Below are positions 26,504 through 34,366 of a stretch of 64,000 nucleotides of DNA, one piece after another. Positions within the stretch are counted from its first letter, which is position 1. Every line of letters starts with the position of its first letter. A program made the position numbers and the translations under genes. Source of the stretch: Natrialbaceae archaeon Tc-Br11_E2g14 (GTDB lineage: Archaea; Halobacteriota; Halobacteria; Halobacteriales; Natrialbaceae); contig LKND01000003.1 of the NCBI GenBank assembly GCA_001564275.1, positions 1 through 64,000 of the forward strand, written 5' to 3'. Below the pieces are notes generated by a model. The model ran no database searches, was not told where the DNA came from, and was given only the letters and a program-made list of their open reading frames with translations.

Positions 26504-27133
26504 TGTTACAGGACACATGTTGTGTTCGCACATATCTCTTGTCATCGATCGTGTCGAATGGGGCTCTGCAGGGGCTCGAGCACCCGTGCAGCTGGTACCG
26601 GGCGTACCTGGGTGAAAGATCCAGTAGGGCACCACCGATAGTTGGGTCGTCACGGCTACAGGCGACTCGCCCAAAGTTTCGATAGTGTCGAAACCATCGT
26701 GCATCTGCCCGCCACTGACATCACTGAAACATGCAAAGCAATAGACGTGGCGGGGGCTAGTAGCTGCAACAGGTGCTGTTCATGACAGCGGCAACGTTGC
26801 GTGGACACATCACATGTCCATACGAGATGGGGTCGACCTGCAGGGGAGCGTACATTACAAGCATATGGTTGTAATGTTAGGGAGGCGATAGTCGATGTCG
26901 AATAGGTATTATTTCGCCACTGTCGAAATGCGTTCACACCAGAGCTCCACTCCAACTCCGGTCCGGACGTCGCTCTCTGTACGTCCACGGAGAAGGGCCG
27001 GCTCGGGAGTTATCCACTCGAGTGAGCGAAGGCCACCGTCCAACAACCAGACGAGAGGGCATCGATACGGTTGACGACGACTACCAGCTCATCGGTTTCG
27101 ACAATGACGAAGGGAATTGACCAGGGATGCCGG
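26504..27133. other. 630-bp intergenic region between iclR and leuD-like genes
   Basis: I see no supported gene. It contains the iclR promoter at its left end and a perfect inverted repeat at 26852-26877. No family A or B repeat is evident. Confidence 0.5.
26852..26877. promoter_or_regulatory. Perfect 9-bp inverted repeat, operator-like
   Basis: The arms ACATTACAA and TTGTAATGT are separated by 8 bp (GCATATGG). The perfect symmetry and AT-rich arms in GC-rich surroundings suggest a dimeric regulator site or a small hairpin. It lies 349 bp upstream of iclR, with no start codon close by. Function unknown. Confidence 0.35.
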
Positions 27134-27625
27134 TTACTCCTGGCGCTGTTGTCGGTAGGCAACGAGGCCTCCCGCCTCGAGAATCGACTGGAGATTCGGT
27201 GGCAAGGTGCCCGATGGAAGGGTGGTCTCGTCACGGAGGTTGGTGAACGTGCCAGCAGAGAGGTCGATGGCGACGGTGTCGCCATCATTGACCACACTCG
27301 AGACACCCTCGACTTCGGCCAGGGGTAGACCGACGTTGATACAGTTGCGATAGAAAATTCGAGAGAACGATTCCGCGACGACCGCACCGACACCGGCGTA
27401 CTTGAGGGCAAGTGGAGCGGCCTCGCGGGAGGAACCCAGGCCGAGATTCTCGCCGGCAACGATGACGTCGCCGGCCTCGATTCGGTCGGGCAATTCGGGA
27501 TCGTACCCCTCGAGGACGTGATCGCCGAATTCGGCCTTGTCGTCGAGGTGCAGATACTTCCCGGGTAAGATCTGGTCAGTGTCGACCGCGTCACCGATGA
27601 CGTGGGCGGTGCCTTCGATATACAT
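27134..27625 (-). CDS. LeuD-like hydro-lyase small subunit
   Basis: 163 residues, the swivelling domain of the aconitase superfamily. DTDQILPGKYLHL (15-27) holds the substrate-recognition loop, here YLHL instead of the YLVY/YLRT seen in many isopropylmalate isomerases and homoaconitases. The GSSRE motif is at 64-68, but the usual following His is Ala (GSSREAAP). Both changes argue against plain leucine biosynthesis; 2,3-dimethylmalate dehydratase small subunit (DmdB) is one alternative. The start overlaps the end of the large-subunit gene by one base, so they are translationally coupled. No leuA or leuB gene lies near. Confidence 0.85.
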   Translation of the reverse strand: MYIEGTAHVIGDAVDTDQILPGKYLHLDDKAEFGDHVLEGYDPELPDRIEAGDVIVAGENLGLGSSREAAPLALKYAGVGAVVAESFSRIFYRNCINVGLPLAEVEGVSSVVNDGDTVAIDLSAGTFTNLRDETTLPSGTLPPNLQSILEAGGLVAYRQQRQE

Positions 27626-28878
27626 CAGGCCACCTCCCTCGGATCGGTAATCTCGCCGTAGATAGCAGCGGCGGCGGCCGTTTCCGGACTGCTGATGTAG
27701 ATTTCTCCTGGCCCCATGCGCCCGGGGAAGTTTCGGTTCATCGTCCCGACACAGGTGTCGCCCTCACCGAGTAAGCCGCCGTGGGCCCCGAAACAGGGGC
27801 CACACCCGGGGGCGTTCACCACCCCGCCAGCGTCCATGATGCGGTTGGTGATTCCCTCCTCGTTCATTCGCTTGGCGGCTGCCTTGCTGCCGGGGACGAC
27901 GATCAAGTCGGTGTGTTTCGCGACGACGTCGCTACCGAGGACGTCGGTGAAGGCACGAATGTCTTCGTATCGAGCGTTGTTGCAGGTGCCGACGAACACC
28001 TGATCGACCGCCGTTCCCGCATTGTCGACGACCGTCCCGATGTTGTCGACGGCAGATGGCATCGCCACCAGCGGTTCGATCGCCGACCCATCGATTCGGT
28101 GGGTCGTGGTGTACGCTGCATCGGGATCGGCTTCGACGGTTTCGTAGGGCGCTCGTGCACGTCCCTCAAGGTAGGATTCAGTGACGGAATCCGCAGGAAT
28201 GATCCCCGTCTGTGCGCCGAGTTCGACCGCGAAGTTGGTGAGCGTCTGGCGTTCGTGCATCTCGAGCGCGTCGATACCAGGGCCGTAGTACTCGATCGCG
28301 TCGTAAATCGCCTCGCTGGCCGTCAGTTCCCCCATGATGGCGAGGCCCAAATCCTTTGCACTGGTCCCCGCGGGAAGTTCGTCGGTCACGACGAGTTTGC
28401 GCGTCTCCGGCACCTTGAGCCACAGTTCACCGGTCCCCAGCGCCTGCCCGAGGTCCGTATGAGAGATGCCCGTCGAGAACATGCCGAAGGCCCCGTGGGT
28501 CGTCGTGTGCGAATCCGAGCCGATGATGAGCTGTCCGGGTAGGGCGTATCCCTCCTCGGCGACGATATTGTGGAGGATTCCCTGCCCCGAGTCGTAGAAG
28601 TGTTCGACAGCTTGCTCGTCCAACCACGCGCGCATCTCGTTCATGTGCGTCGTAATCGTGGGATCACTCGAGGGCACGTGGTGGTCGAACGCAACGATTG
28701 CCTGCTCCGGATTGGCGATCCGATCGTACCCGAGGTCGTCCATCCGTTCGATACCGCGGTACATCGAGAGATCGTTCGCCAGGATCCAGTCCGGCGTAAC
28801 GTCGACGAGATCGCCGGGATCGACCGTCGAGGCCGTCGCATGGCTGGCTATGATCTTCTGGGCGATTGTCTGCCCCAT
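27625..28878 (-). CDS. LeuC-like hydro-lyase large subunit (4Fe-4S)
   Basis: 417 residues from the ATG at 28878 (MGQTIAQKIIASHA). The three cluster ligands of the aconitase family are Cys299 (VGTCNNARYED), Cys359 and Cys362 (PGCGPCFG). The GSDSHTTTHGAFG motif (120-132) is intact. It should add or remove water on a dicarboxylic or tricarboxylic acid. Members of this archaeal-type subfamily include isopropylmalate isomerase, homoaconitase and dimethylmalate dehydratase, which sequence alone does not separate. It is divergent from the amidohydrolase gene. Context (lyases, CoA-transferases, no leucine genes) favours a catabolic role. Confidence 0.87.
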   Translation of the reverse strand: MGQTIAQKIIASHATASTVDPGDLVDVTPDWILANDLSMYRGIERMDDLGYDRIANPEQAIVAFDHHVPSSDPTITTHMNEMRAWLDEQAVEHFYDSGQGILHNIVAEEGYALPGQLIIGSDSHTTTHGAFGMFSTGISHTDLGQALGTGELWLKVPETRKLVVTDELPAGTSAKDLGLAIMGELTASEAIYDAIEYYGPGIDALEMHERQTLTNFAVELGAQTGIIPADSVTESYLEGRARAPYETVEADPDAAYTTTHRIDGSAIEPLVAMPSAVDNIGTVVDNAGTAVDQVFVGTCNNARYEDIRAFTDVLGSDVVAKHTDLIVVPGSKAAAKRMNEEGITNRIMDAGGVVNAPGCGPCFGAHGGLLGEGDTCVGTMNRNFPGRMGPGEIYISSPETAAAAAIYGEITDPREVA

Positions 28879-29008
28879 ATCAGGTCGGTTGCGCTTCTCC
28901 CCGATATAGTTATTTGTTAGTTCGGAATCACTTGTCTCGAGGGGTGCATTTCTTGCCGGTACACTAGCACGTATAAACACGCTCGGATACGTGTGGGGTA
29001 TAGAGCCC

Positions 29009-30136
29009 ATGGGACAATCCAGTGAGACAGCCGACGGATCGCCGCTACGACAACTCGACGAACTGGACGTGATCGTCGATACTGACGCACACATTCGTGA
29101 GACGGTTGAGGACCTCATTCCCTACATCGACGACCGGTACGAGGGAGCAAAGTGGATCGTCGAGCGAACCGAACACCCAGAACGGGACATCTACTCGCTG
29201 ACGCACTCGCTCCCGCCGAGTCTCCACGCCGAGCGCGGTGGGTGGAGTGCCGACACGAACACGGTCGATAAGAAACTGCAGGAATTAGACGAGTTCAACA
29301 TCGATTACGGCATCGTCGACCCGGGATTGAACCTGGTGTTGCCAACGGTCAACAACGAGCGCATCGCCGTCGCGATGATGAACGCCTATAACAGTTGGCT
29401 GCTCGATAACTTCCTGGACGAGGGGAACCATCGGCTGAAAGCCAACCTCCTGGTATCTCACCACAAACCGGACAAATCGGCCGAAGAGATCGATCGGTTG
29501 GCGAACGAAAAGGACGTCGTCGGCGTTGCTCTGCCGTCGACCGGCGTCATTCCGCCGGTTGGACACGAGCGCTACGACCCGATCTACCAGGCTGCCAGTG
29601 ATCACGACCTCCCGGTGTTCTTCCACGGGGCGTCTACTAACACGTCACACGTCTTCCCGCTCCAGCGGATGTACAATCAGACGTACACGGAAGACCACGT
29701 CATCATCCACCCGTTCAGCCAGATGTGGAACCTGTCGTCGCTCATCTTCCAGGGTGCCCCCGAACGCTTCCCGGACCTCGACTTCGTGTTCCAGGAGTCC
29801 GGCGTGGGGTGGATCCCCTACCTGATGTGGCGCATGGACGATCATTACCTCGAGATGAACTACGAACTGCCGCTCCTCCAGCAAATGCCAAGCGACTACA
29901 TACACGATCAGATCTACTTCACGACCCAGCCGCTGGGCCACACCGAGGACAATCCGAAACACCTGGCGATGGCCATCGAGATGGCGGGGCCGGACAACAT
30001 TATGTACTCCTCTGATCTCCCGCACTCGGATTTCGACCCACCGAGTGAGTTGTTCAACCGGATCCGCTCGCACTTCGATCGCGAAACCGTCGAGAACATC
30101 ATGGGGAAGACTGCCATGGATTTGGTAGACCTCTAA
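29009..30136 (+). CDS. Metal-dependent amidohydrolase-2 family protein (ACMSD/LigJ/decarboxylase-like)
   Basis: 375 residues, a TIM-barrel of the PF04909 type. The N-terminal metal motif is DTDAH (24-28), the D-x-D-x-H variant of the usual H-x-H. Later barrel ligands are VFFHGAS, HVIIHPFSQ and the terminal metal Asp in YSSDLPHSDFD. Family members are decarboxylases (ACMSD, gamma-resorcylate decarboxylase) or hydratases (LigJ), not only hydrolases. A TATA-like GTATAAAC lies at 28971-28978. The ATG at 29009 starts a run of co-oriented genes (Rieske, PEP-mutase-like, CaiB, MFS). Substrate unknown. Confidence 0.82.
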   Translation: MGQSSETADGSPLRQLDELDVIVDTDAHIRETVEDLIPYIDDRYEGAKWIVERTEHPERDIYSLTHSLPPSLHAERGGWSADTNTVDKKLQELDEFNIDYGIVDPGLNLVLPTVNNERIAVAMMNAYNSWLLDNFLDEGNHRLKANLLVSHHKPDKSAEEIDRLANEKDVVGVALPSTGVIPPVGHERYDPIYQAASDHDLPVFFHGASTNTSHVFPLQRMYNQTYTEDHVIIHPFSQMWNLSSLIFQGAPERFPDLDFVFQESGVGWIPYLMWRMDDHYLEMNYELPLLQQMPSDYIHDQIYFTTQPLGHTEDNPKHLAMAIEMAGPDNIMYSSDLPHSDFDPPSELFNRIRSHFDRETVENIMGKTAMDLVDL

Positions 30137-30163
30137 CGCGCCACGCCACAGATTATCCACGCT

Positions 30164-30520
30164 ATGCCAAGCAAACACAAAGTTGCGACGACCGAGGAAC
30201 TCAGCGACGGTTCACGAGTCATCGCGGAGATCGAGGGACAGGAAATCGCGGTATTCCAGATTGACGGCGACTACCACGCCATTTCGAACTACTGTGTCCA
30301 CCAGGCCGGCCCGCTCTGTGAGGGGAAACTCACGGGGGATATGTACATCGACGACAACGGCTGGGACTGGAACTACGACGACGACGAAAAGCACATCACG
30401 TGCCCGTGGCACGGCTGGCTCTTCGACGTGACAAATGGTGAAAACATCCACAATTCGAAGTACAGGGTCCCAACATACGGTGTCGAGGTTGAAGACGGCG
30501 ATATCTTCGTCATCAGGTGA
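30164..30520 (+). CDS. Stand-alone Rieske [2Fe-2S] ferredoxin
   Basis: 118 residues comprising one Rieske domain. The cluster ligands are Cys44-x-His46 (NYCVHQAGPLCEG) and Cys80-x2-His83 (TCPWHGWLFD). There is no signal peptide or membrane anchor, so it is a soluble Rieske ferredoxin of the type that feeds oxygenases. An insert of about 20 residues rich in Asp and Trp (about 60-78) separates the ligand pairs. No oxygenase alpha subunit or reductase is encoded in the window. It lies 27 bp after the amidohydrolase gene, and its stop overlaps the next start. Confidence 0.9.
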   Translation: MPSKHKVATTEELSDGSRVIAEIEGQEIAVFQIDGDYHAISNYCVHQAGPLCEGKLTGDMYIDDNGWDWNYDDDEKHITCPWHGWLFDVTNGENIHNSKYRVPTYGVEVEDGDIFVIR

Positions 30521-31422
30521 GTCACGTGACAACTCACCCACCACACACCGCTAAAACGCTCCGGGCCGCTATCGAGGGAGAGGAGCTCGTGGTTGCTCCC
30601 GGCACGACCGACGCACTGACGGCCTCGATCGCGGCCGACGTGGGGTTCGAGACGGTCTACCTCGGCGGCTATGCGACCGGCGCGGCAACAGCCATCACCG
30701 AGCCGATGACGACGATGACCGAAATGGCCGACCGAGCTCGAGAGATAACGGCGCAGGTGGACGTACCGCTAATAGTCGATGGCAACGCCGGGTTCGGCAA
30801 CCCAGCCCACACTCACCGAACGATCAATCACTTCATCGACGCAGGGGTGGCCGGCCTCCACATCGAGGATCAGGTCTATCCGAAGCGACTGCACTATCAC
30901 GAGGGAAAACACCACATCACCGACGTCGAGGCGATGAAACGAAAGGTCGAAGTCGCCGATCGAGCGCGGCGCGAAGCGTCCGGCGATATCGTCCTGATCG
31001 CTCGCTCGGACGCCAACCGTGGCGATCGGCGGGAGCGCGAGACGATCGAAGACGCGGTCGACCGCGTCAACGCCTACTTCGAGGCTGGGGCTGACGTCGG
31101 CATGCTCTTTCCGCGGACCTGGGAGGAGATGGAGTACGTCGCCGCCAACGCCGCGGGTCCGATGACGTTCGTCCACTCGGACAACTACGAGCCACGGCCC
31201 ACCACCCAGGATCTCGAGGACCTCGGGTACGGGCTGGTCATCTACCCGACGGCCGCGCCGGTCGTGATCACCAAGCATATGAAGGCACTCTACGAACAGA
31301 TCCGCGATGCGGGCGAGACCGGCTGGGACCCAGCGGAGTACGGGGACGTTCGCAACTACATCGAGTCTATCATCGGCCTCCCGGAGTATTACGACATCGA
31401 GGACCGTTCGGGGAACAAATAA
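30517..31422 (+). CDS. ICL/PEP-mutase superfamily protein with altered active site
   Basis: 301 residues from a GTG that overlaps the Rieske stop (GTGA). The barrel is clear (LVVAPGTTDALTASIAADVG; IEDQVYPKR). The metal loop reads VDGNAGFGN, with Asp88 kept but the second Asp replaced by Asn90. In place of KRCGH it has KRLHYH (123-128), so the catalytic Cys is missing. A lyase of the methylisocitrate type is thus unlikely. Oxaloacetate decarboxylase or C-P/C-C mutase-like chemistry, or a CoA-ester substrate, are alternatives. It is in operon with the Rieske and CaiB genes (7 bp gap to the latter). About 30% similar by eye to the lyase at 20464. Confidence 0.8.
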   Translation: MSHVTTHPPHTAKTLRAAIEGEELVVAPGTTDALTASIAADVGFETVYLGGYATGAATAITEPMTTMTEMADRAREITAQVDVPLIVDGNAGFGNPAHTHRTINHFIDAGVAGLHIEDQVYPKRLHYHEGKHHITDVEAMKRKVEVADRARREASGDIVLIARSDANRGDRRERETIEDAVDRVNAYFEAGADVGMLFPRTWEEMEYVAANAAGPMTFVHSDNYEPRPTTQDLEDLGYGLVIYPTAAPVVITKHMKALYEQIRDAGETGWDPAEYGDVRNYIESIIGLPEYYDIEDRSGNK

Positions 31423-31429
31423 CCTCGCC

Positions 31430-32629
31430 ATGAGCCCAGCCGCCCCAACCGATTCCACGACCGCACCGCTCGAGGGGATTCGGGTCGTCGACTGTACGCA
31501 GATGCTCTCCGGCCCCTTCGCGAGCCAGTTGCTCGGGGACCTCGGGGCGGAGATCGTCAAAATCGAACGCCCAGGAGTGGGTGATATCACCAGACGGATC
31601 GACCCGGCTATCGACGGCGACGAGATCACTGCGTACTTCGCCTCGCTCAACGGCGGAAAGAAGAGCGTCGAACTCGACTGTTCGACCGACGACGGGGCAG
31701 CGGCACTCGAGGCGCTCGTCGACACCGCTGACGTCCTCATCGAGAACTACAAACCCGGAACGATGGAGCGGTGGGGCCTGGGGTATGAGGCCCTTGCCGA
31801 AACCAACCCGGAGTTGCTCTACTGTTCGATCACCGGCTTTCTCGAAGGCCCCTACAGCGACTTACCCGCCTTCGACATGGTCGTACAGGCACTCAGCGGG
31901 AGCATGAGCATCACCGGTGAAGCTGACGGCCCCCCGGTCAGGCCGGGACTCCCGATCGGCGACATCTGTGCCGGCATGTACGCGGTGATCGGCATCACGA
32001 CTGCACTCGGCGTCCGGGAGGAGTGTGGTGGGCAGCACATACAGGTCCCCATGTTCGGGGGCCTCGTCTCCTGGCTTACCGAACGCGCGGGTCGGACTTT
32101 CGCGACGGGTGAACCCTACCCCCGAAACGGAAGTCAACACGCCTCATTGGCCCCATATCGCCTCTTCGAGGCCGAAGACGGCTGGCTCGCACTCGCGATT
32201 GGCAGCGACCGCTCGTGGGACCGCCTCTGTGTGGCGATCGACCGACCGGATTTACGTGAGGATCCCCGGTTCGCCACGAACGCAGCCCGCCTGGAGCATC
32301 GTTCGACGCTTGCCGAGTTACTCGAGGGGGTCATCGAGTCGACCACCACCGAGGTATGGTTCAACCGGTTCCGCGAGTACGGCGTTCCCGGGGCACCGGT
32401 CAACGATACAATCGACGTCTTCGAGGACGAACACCTAGAACAGGCACCGTACACCGTAGAGCGGACCGTCGGCGAGACCCCGATGACTTTCGTCACGGCC
32501 CCGATATCGTTTTCGGGACTCGAGACTCGGCAAAATCGGGACATCCCGAACCTTGGCGAACACACGACGGCCGTTCTGAGCGACGTACTGTCGCCGTCCG
32601 CGCTGCGGACTCTCCAGCACTCGACGTGA
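31430..32629 (+). CDS. CaiB/BaiF family III CoA-transferase (second copy)
   Basis: 399 residues from the ATG at 31430, 7 bp after the PEP-mutase-like gene. The family III signature opens LEGIRVVDCTQMLSGPFAS and LGDLGAEIVKIERPG. The catalytic Asp should be Asp149 in LPAFDMVVQALSG. It is clearly paralogous to the transferase at 23128 but divergent. Two such enzymes in one island suggest that two different acids are activated, or that one transfers CoA from an intermediate of the pathway. The acyl donor and acceptor cannot be named from sequence. Confidence 0.87.
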   Translation: MSPAAPTDSTTAPLEGIRVVDCTQMLSGPFASQLLGDLGAEIVKIERPGVGDITRRIDPAIDGDEITAYFASLNGGKKSVELDCSTDDGAAALEALVDTADVLIENYKPGTMERWGLGYEALAETNPELLYCSITGFLEGPYSDLPAFDMVVQALSGSMSITGEADGPPVRPGLPIGDICAGMYAVIGITTALGVREECGGQHIQVPMFGGLVSWLTERAGRTFATGEPYPRNGSQHASLAPYRLFEAEDGWLALAIGSDRSWDRLCVAIDRPDLREDPRFATNAARLEHRSTLAELLEGVIESTTTEVWFNRFREYGVPGAPVNDTIDVFEDEHLEQAPYTVERTVGETPMTFVTAPISFSGLETRQNRDIPNLGEHTTAVLSDVLSPSALRTLQHST

Positions 32630-32716
32630 GACATGCTGTAGCGGTCGTTGGGATGGATCCGAGATTGCTTCGGTGCCGAACCAGGCGGGACATCAACCGA
32701 ATGGAGGTGCGAGACC

Positions 32717-33928
32717 GTGTTCGGATCCGTGCGTCTCGCTGATGCCGTCAGGCGAGAAGCGGCGGTTCTGTGGCGCGACGGACGCGGCTGGATCCTGGTC
32801 TCGATCAGTCTGGGCTGGTTCCTCTCGATCGGCGTTCGACTGGTCTATCCGGCACTGGCCCCGTTCTTTCGTGCGGACTTCGGGATCGGGTTCGGCACGA
32901 CCGGGCTCTTACTCACGTTGTTGTGGGCAGCATACGCCATCGGGCACATCCCAGGCGGCATTCTCGGCGACCGGCTCGGCGAGGGTCGCATCCTCGTGGC
33001 AAGCACCCTCATCGCCGGCGTCACCGTCCTCGTCGTTGCGCTGTCGATGTCGGTCTGGATGCTGTTTCTGGGAACGATCACGTTCGGTCTCGCGACGGCA
33101 CTGTTCGGGCCGACCAGATTCACCGTCTTCACCAGCATTTACGACGAGCGAGCGGGTTCAGCGATCGGGATCACGATGGCTGCCGGGAGCGCCGGCAACG
33201 CCGTTCTCCCGGTGGTGGCAACGCTCGTCGCAGGCGCGTTGATCTGGCGATACAGCTTTCTGTTGTTCGTGCCCGCATTTGGCGTGGTCGCGATCGGACT
33301 CTTTCTGTCGGTGCCGAGTCGCCTTACCCCTGCCACAGCGAGCCTCGACGGACTCTCCCTCGAGACCCTCGAGCACCTCAAGCGCGGGATGACCACCGGC
33401 GGTATCCCGTCCATCGTCGGCGTACAGATTTGCTTTTCGTTCGTCTTTCAGGGGTTTTCGGGGTTTTATCCACTCTATCTCATCGAATCGAAGGGCGTTA
33501 CCCCCGGGGTGGCCTCCGCCCTGTTCGGCCTCTTTTTCGCGGCCTCGTTCGTTGTTCAACCGCTCGCGGGGAGCGCAATGGATCGCGTCGGGTCACGTCG
33601 GTCGCTCCTCGTCGTCCTGGCGATCAGCGCGATCGCACTCTGGCTGTTACCGTTCGTCGAAACTCTGGGCGTCCTGATTCTCCTTACGCTGGTGTTGAGC
33701 CTCCTGAACGGCACGGCAGTCATCACACAGACGTACATCGCCGACGCCCTCCCGGAGGACATGAAGGGGACGGGGCTGGGAACGCTGAAGGCAGGGTGGA
33801 TGACTGTCGGGGCAACGAGCCCACTGCTGATCGGGCTACTCGGCGACTACGGATCGCTGGACGCCGGGTTCGTGGTGCTCGCCATCGTGGGGTCGATATC
33901 GGTGGCGGTCACGACTCTCAAACTGTAG
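32717..33928 (+). CDS. Major facilitator superfamily permease
   Basis: 403 residues from a GTG at 32717; an in-frame TTG at 32648 would add 23 residues of non-hydrophobic sequence, so the start is uncertain. Twelve hydrophobic helices are evident. The loop 2-3 signature reads GGILGDRLGEGR, the MFS G-x-x-x-D-R-x-G-R/K motif, and a second-half copy reads GSAMDRVGSRRS. The fold resembles carboxylate or organic-anion MFS porters. It closes the right arm of the island, 87 bp after the CaiB gene. It may export or import a pathway substrate alongside TctCBA. Confidence 0.87.
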   Translation: MFGSVRLADAVRREAAVLWRDGRGWILVSISLGWFLSIGVRLVYPALAPFFRADFGIGFGTTGLLLTLLWAAYAIGHIPGGILGDRLGEGRILVASTLIAGVTVLVVALSMSVWMLFLGTITFGLATALFGPTRFTVFTSIYDERAGSAIGITMAAGSAGNAVLPVVATLVAGALIWRYSFLLFVPAFGVVAIGLFLSVPSRLTPATASLDGLSLETLEHLKRGMTTGGIPSIVGVQICFSFVFQGFSGFYPLYLIESKGVTPGVASALFGLFFAASFVVQPLAGSAMDRVGSRRSLLVVLAISAIALWLLPFVETLGVLILLTLVLSLLNGTAVITQTYIADALPEDMKGTGLGTLKAGWMTVGATSPLLIGLLGDYGSLDAGFVVLAIVGSISVAVTTLKL

Positions 33929-34366
33929 GCCGATCCCCACCTGTCTCACGGGGTGGGCGGTGCTCGAGGGGCGTGACTGCGTGTCGAGTGCGATGGAAAT
34001 TGCGGACAATCAAAATCAGTATATAGTAATATTGTTGTTATAACTTGCAGATTTCCTTTATCGAAGTGCCTGACTTGGAAATTGCCGTTCGAGTTAGCGA
34101 AGCCGATAAGAAGTATGGCTTTTCAATAGATTACCCATATTTTTCGTTCAAATTTGTGCATATATTGTTAATCCTCCATAATTTTGCCCGGTCACCATCC
34201 ATCTAACACCGCCGACCAACCCCGCTCTCAGATCCCCACAATAGTGTAATTTATATGTGTTATCTGGGAACGTGTATTGTATCTTGCTTTTCTGCCAGTG
34301 CCGATTACGCACCGATCGAGGCTGCGTTGGGATCCACCCGTCGACCGAGTAAAAAACGACAGGCGA
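33929..34366. other. 438-bp AT-rich intergenic region
   Basis: Bases about 34000-34270 are AT-rich, unlike both flanks. There is an open frame of 53 codons from a TTG at 34045 to TAA at 34206, with low-GC codon use and a sequence ending ILHNFARSPSI. I cannot match it to a family, and a TTG start without a promoter is weak. No repeat of family A or B is visible. It may be a remnant of foreign DNA at the island edge. Confidence 0.4.

Noticed and set aside
27134-28878. Leucine biosynthesis genes leuC and leuD
   Set aside because: The fold is right, but the specificity loop is altered and no leuA or leuB is nearby. I left the symbols blank and called them LeuCD-like.
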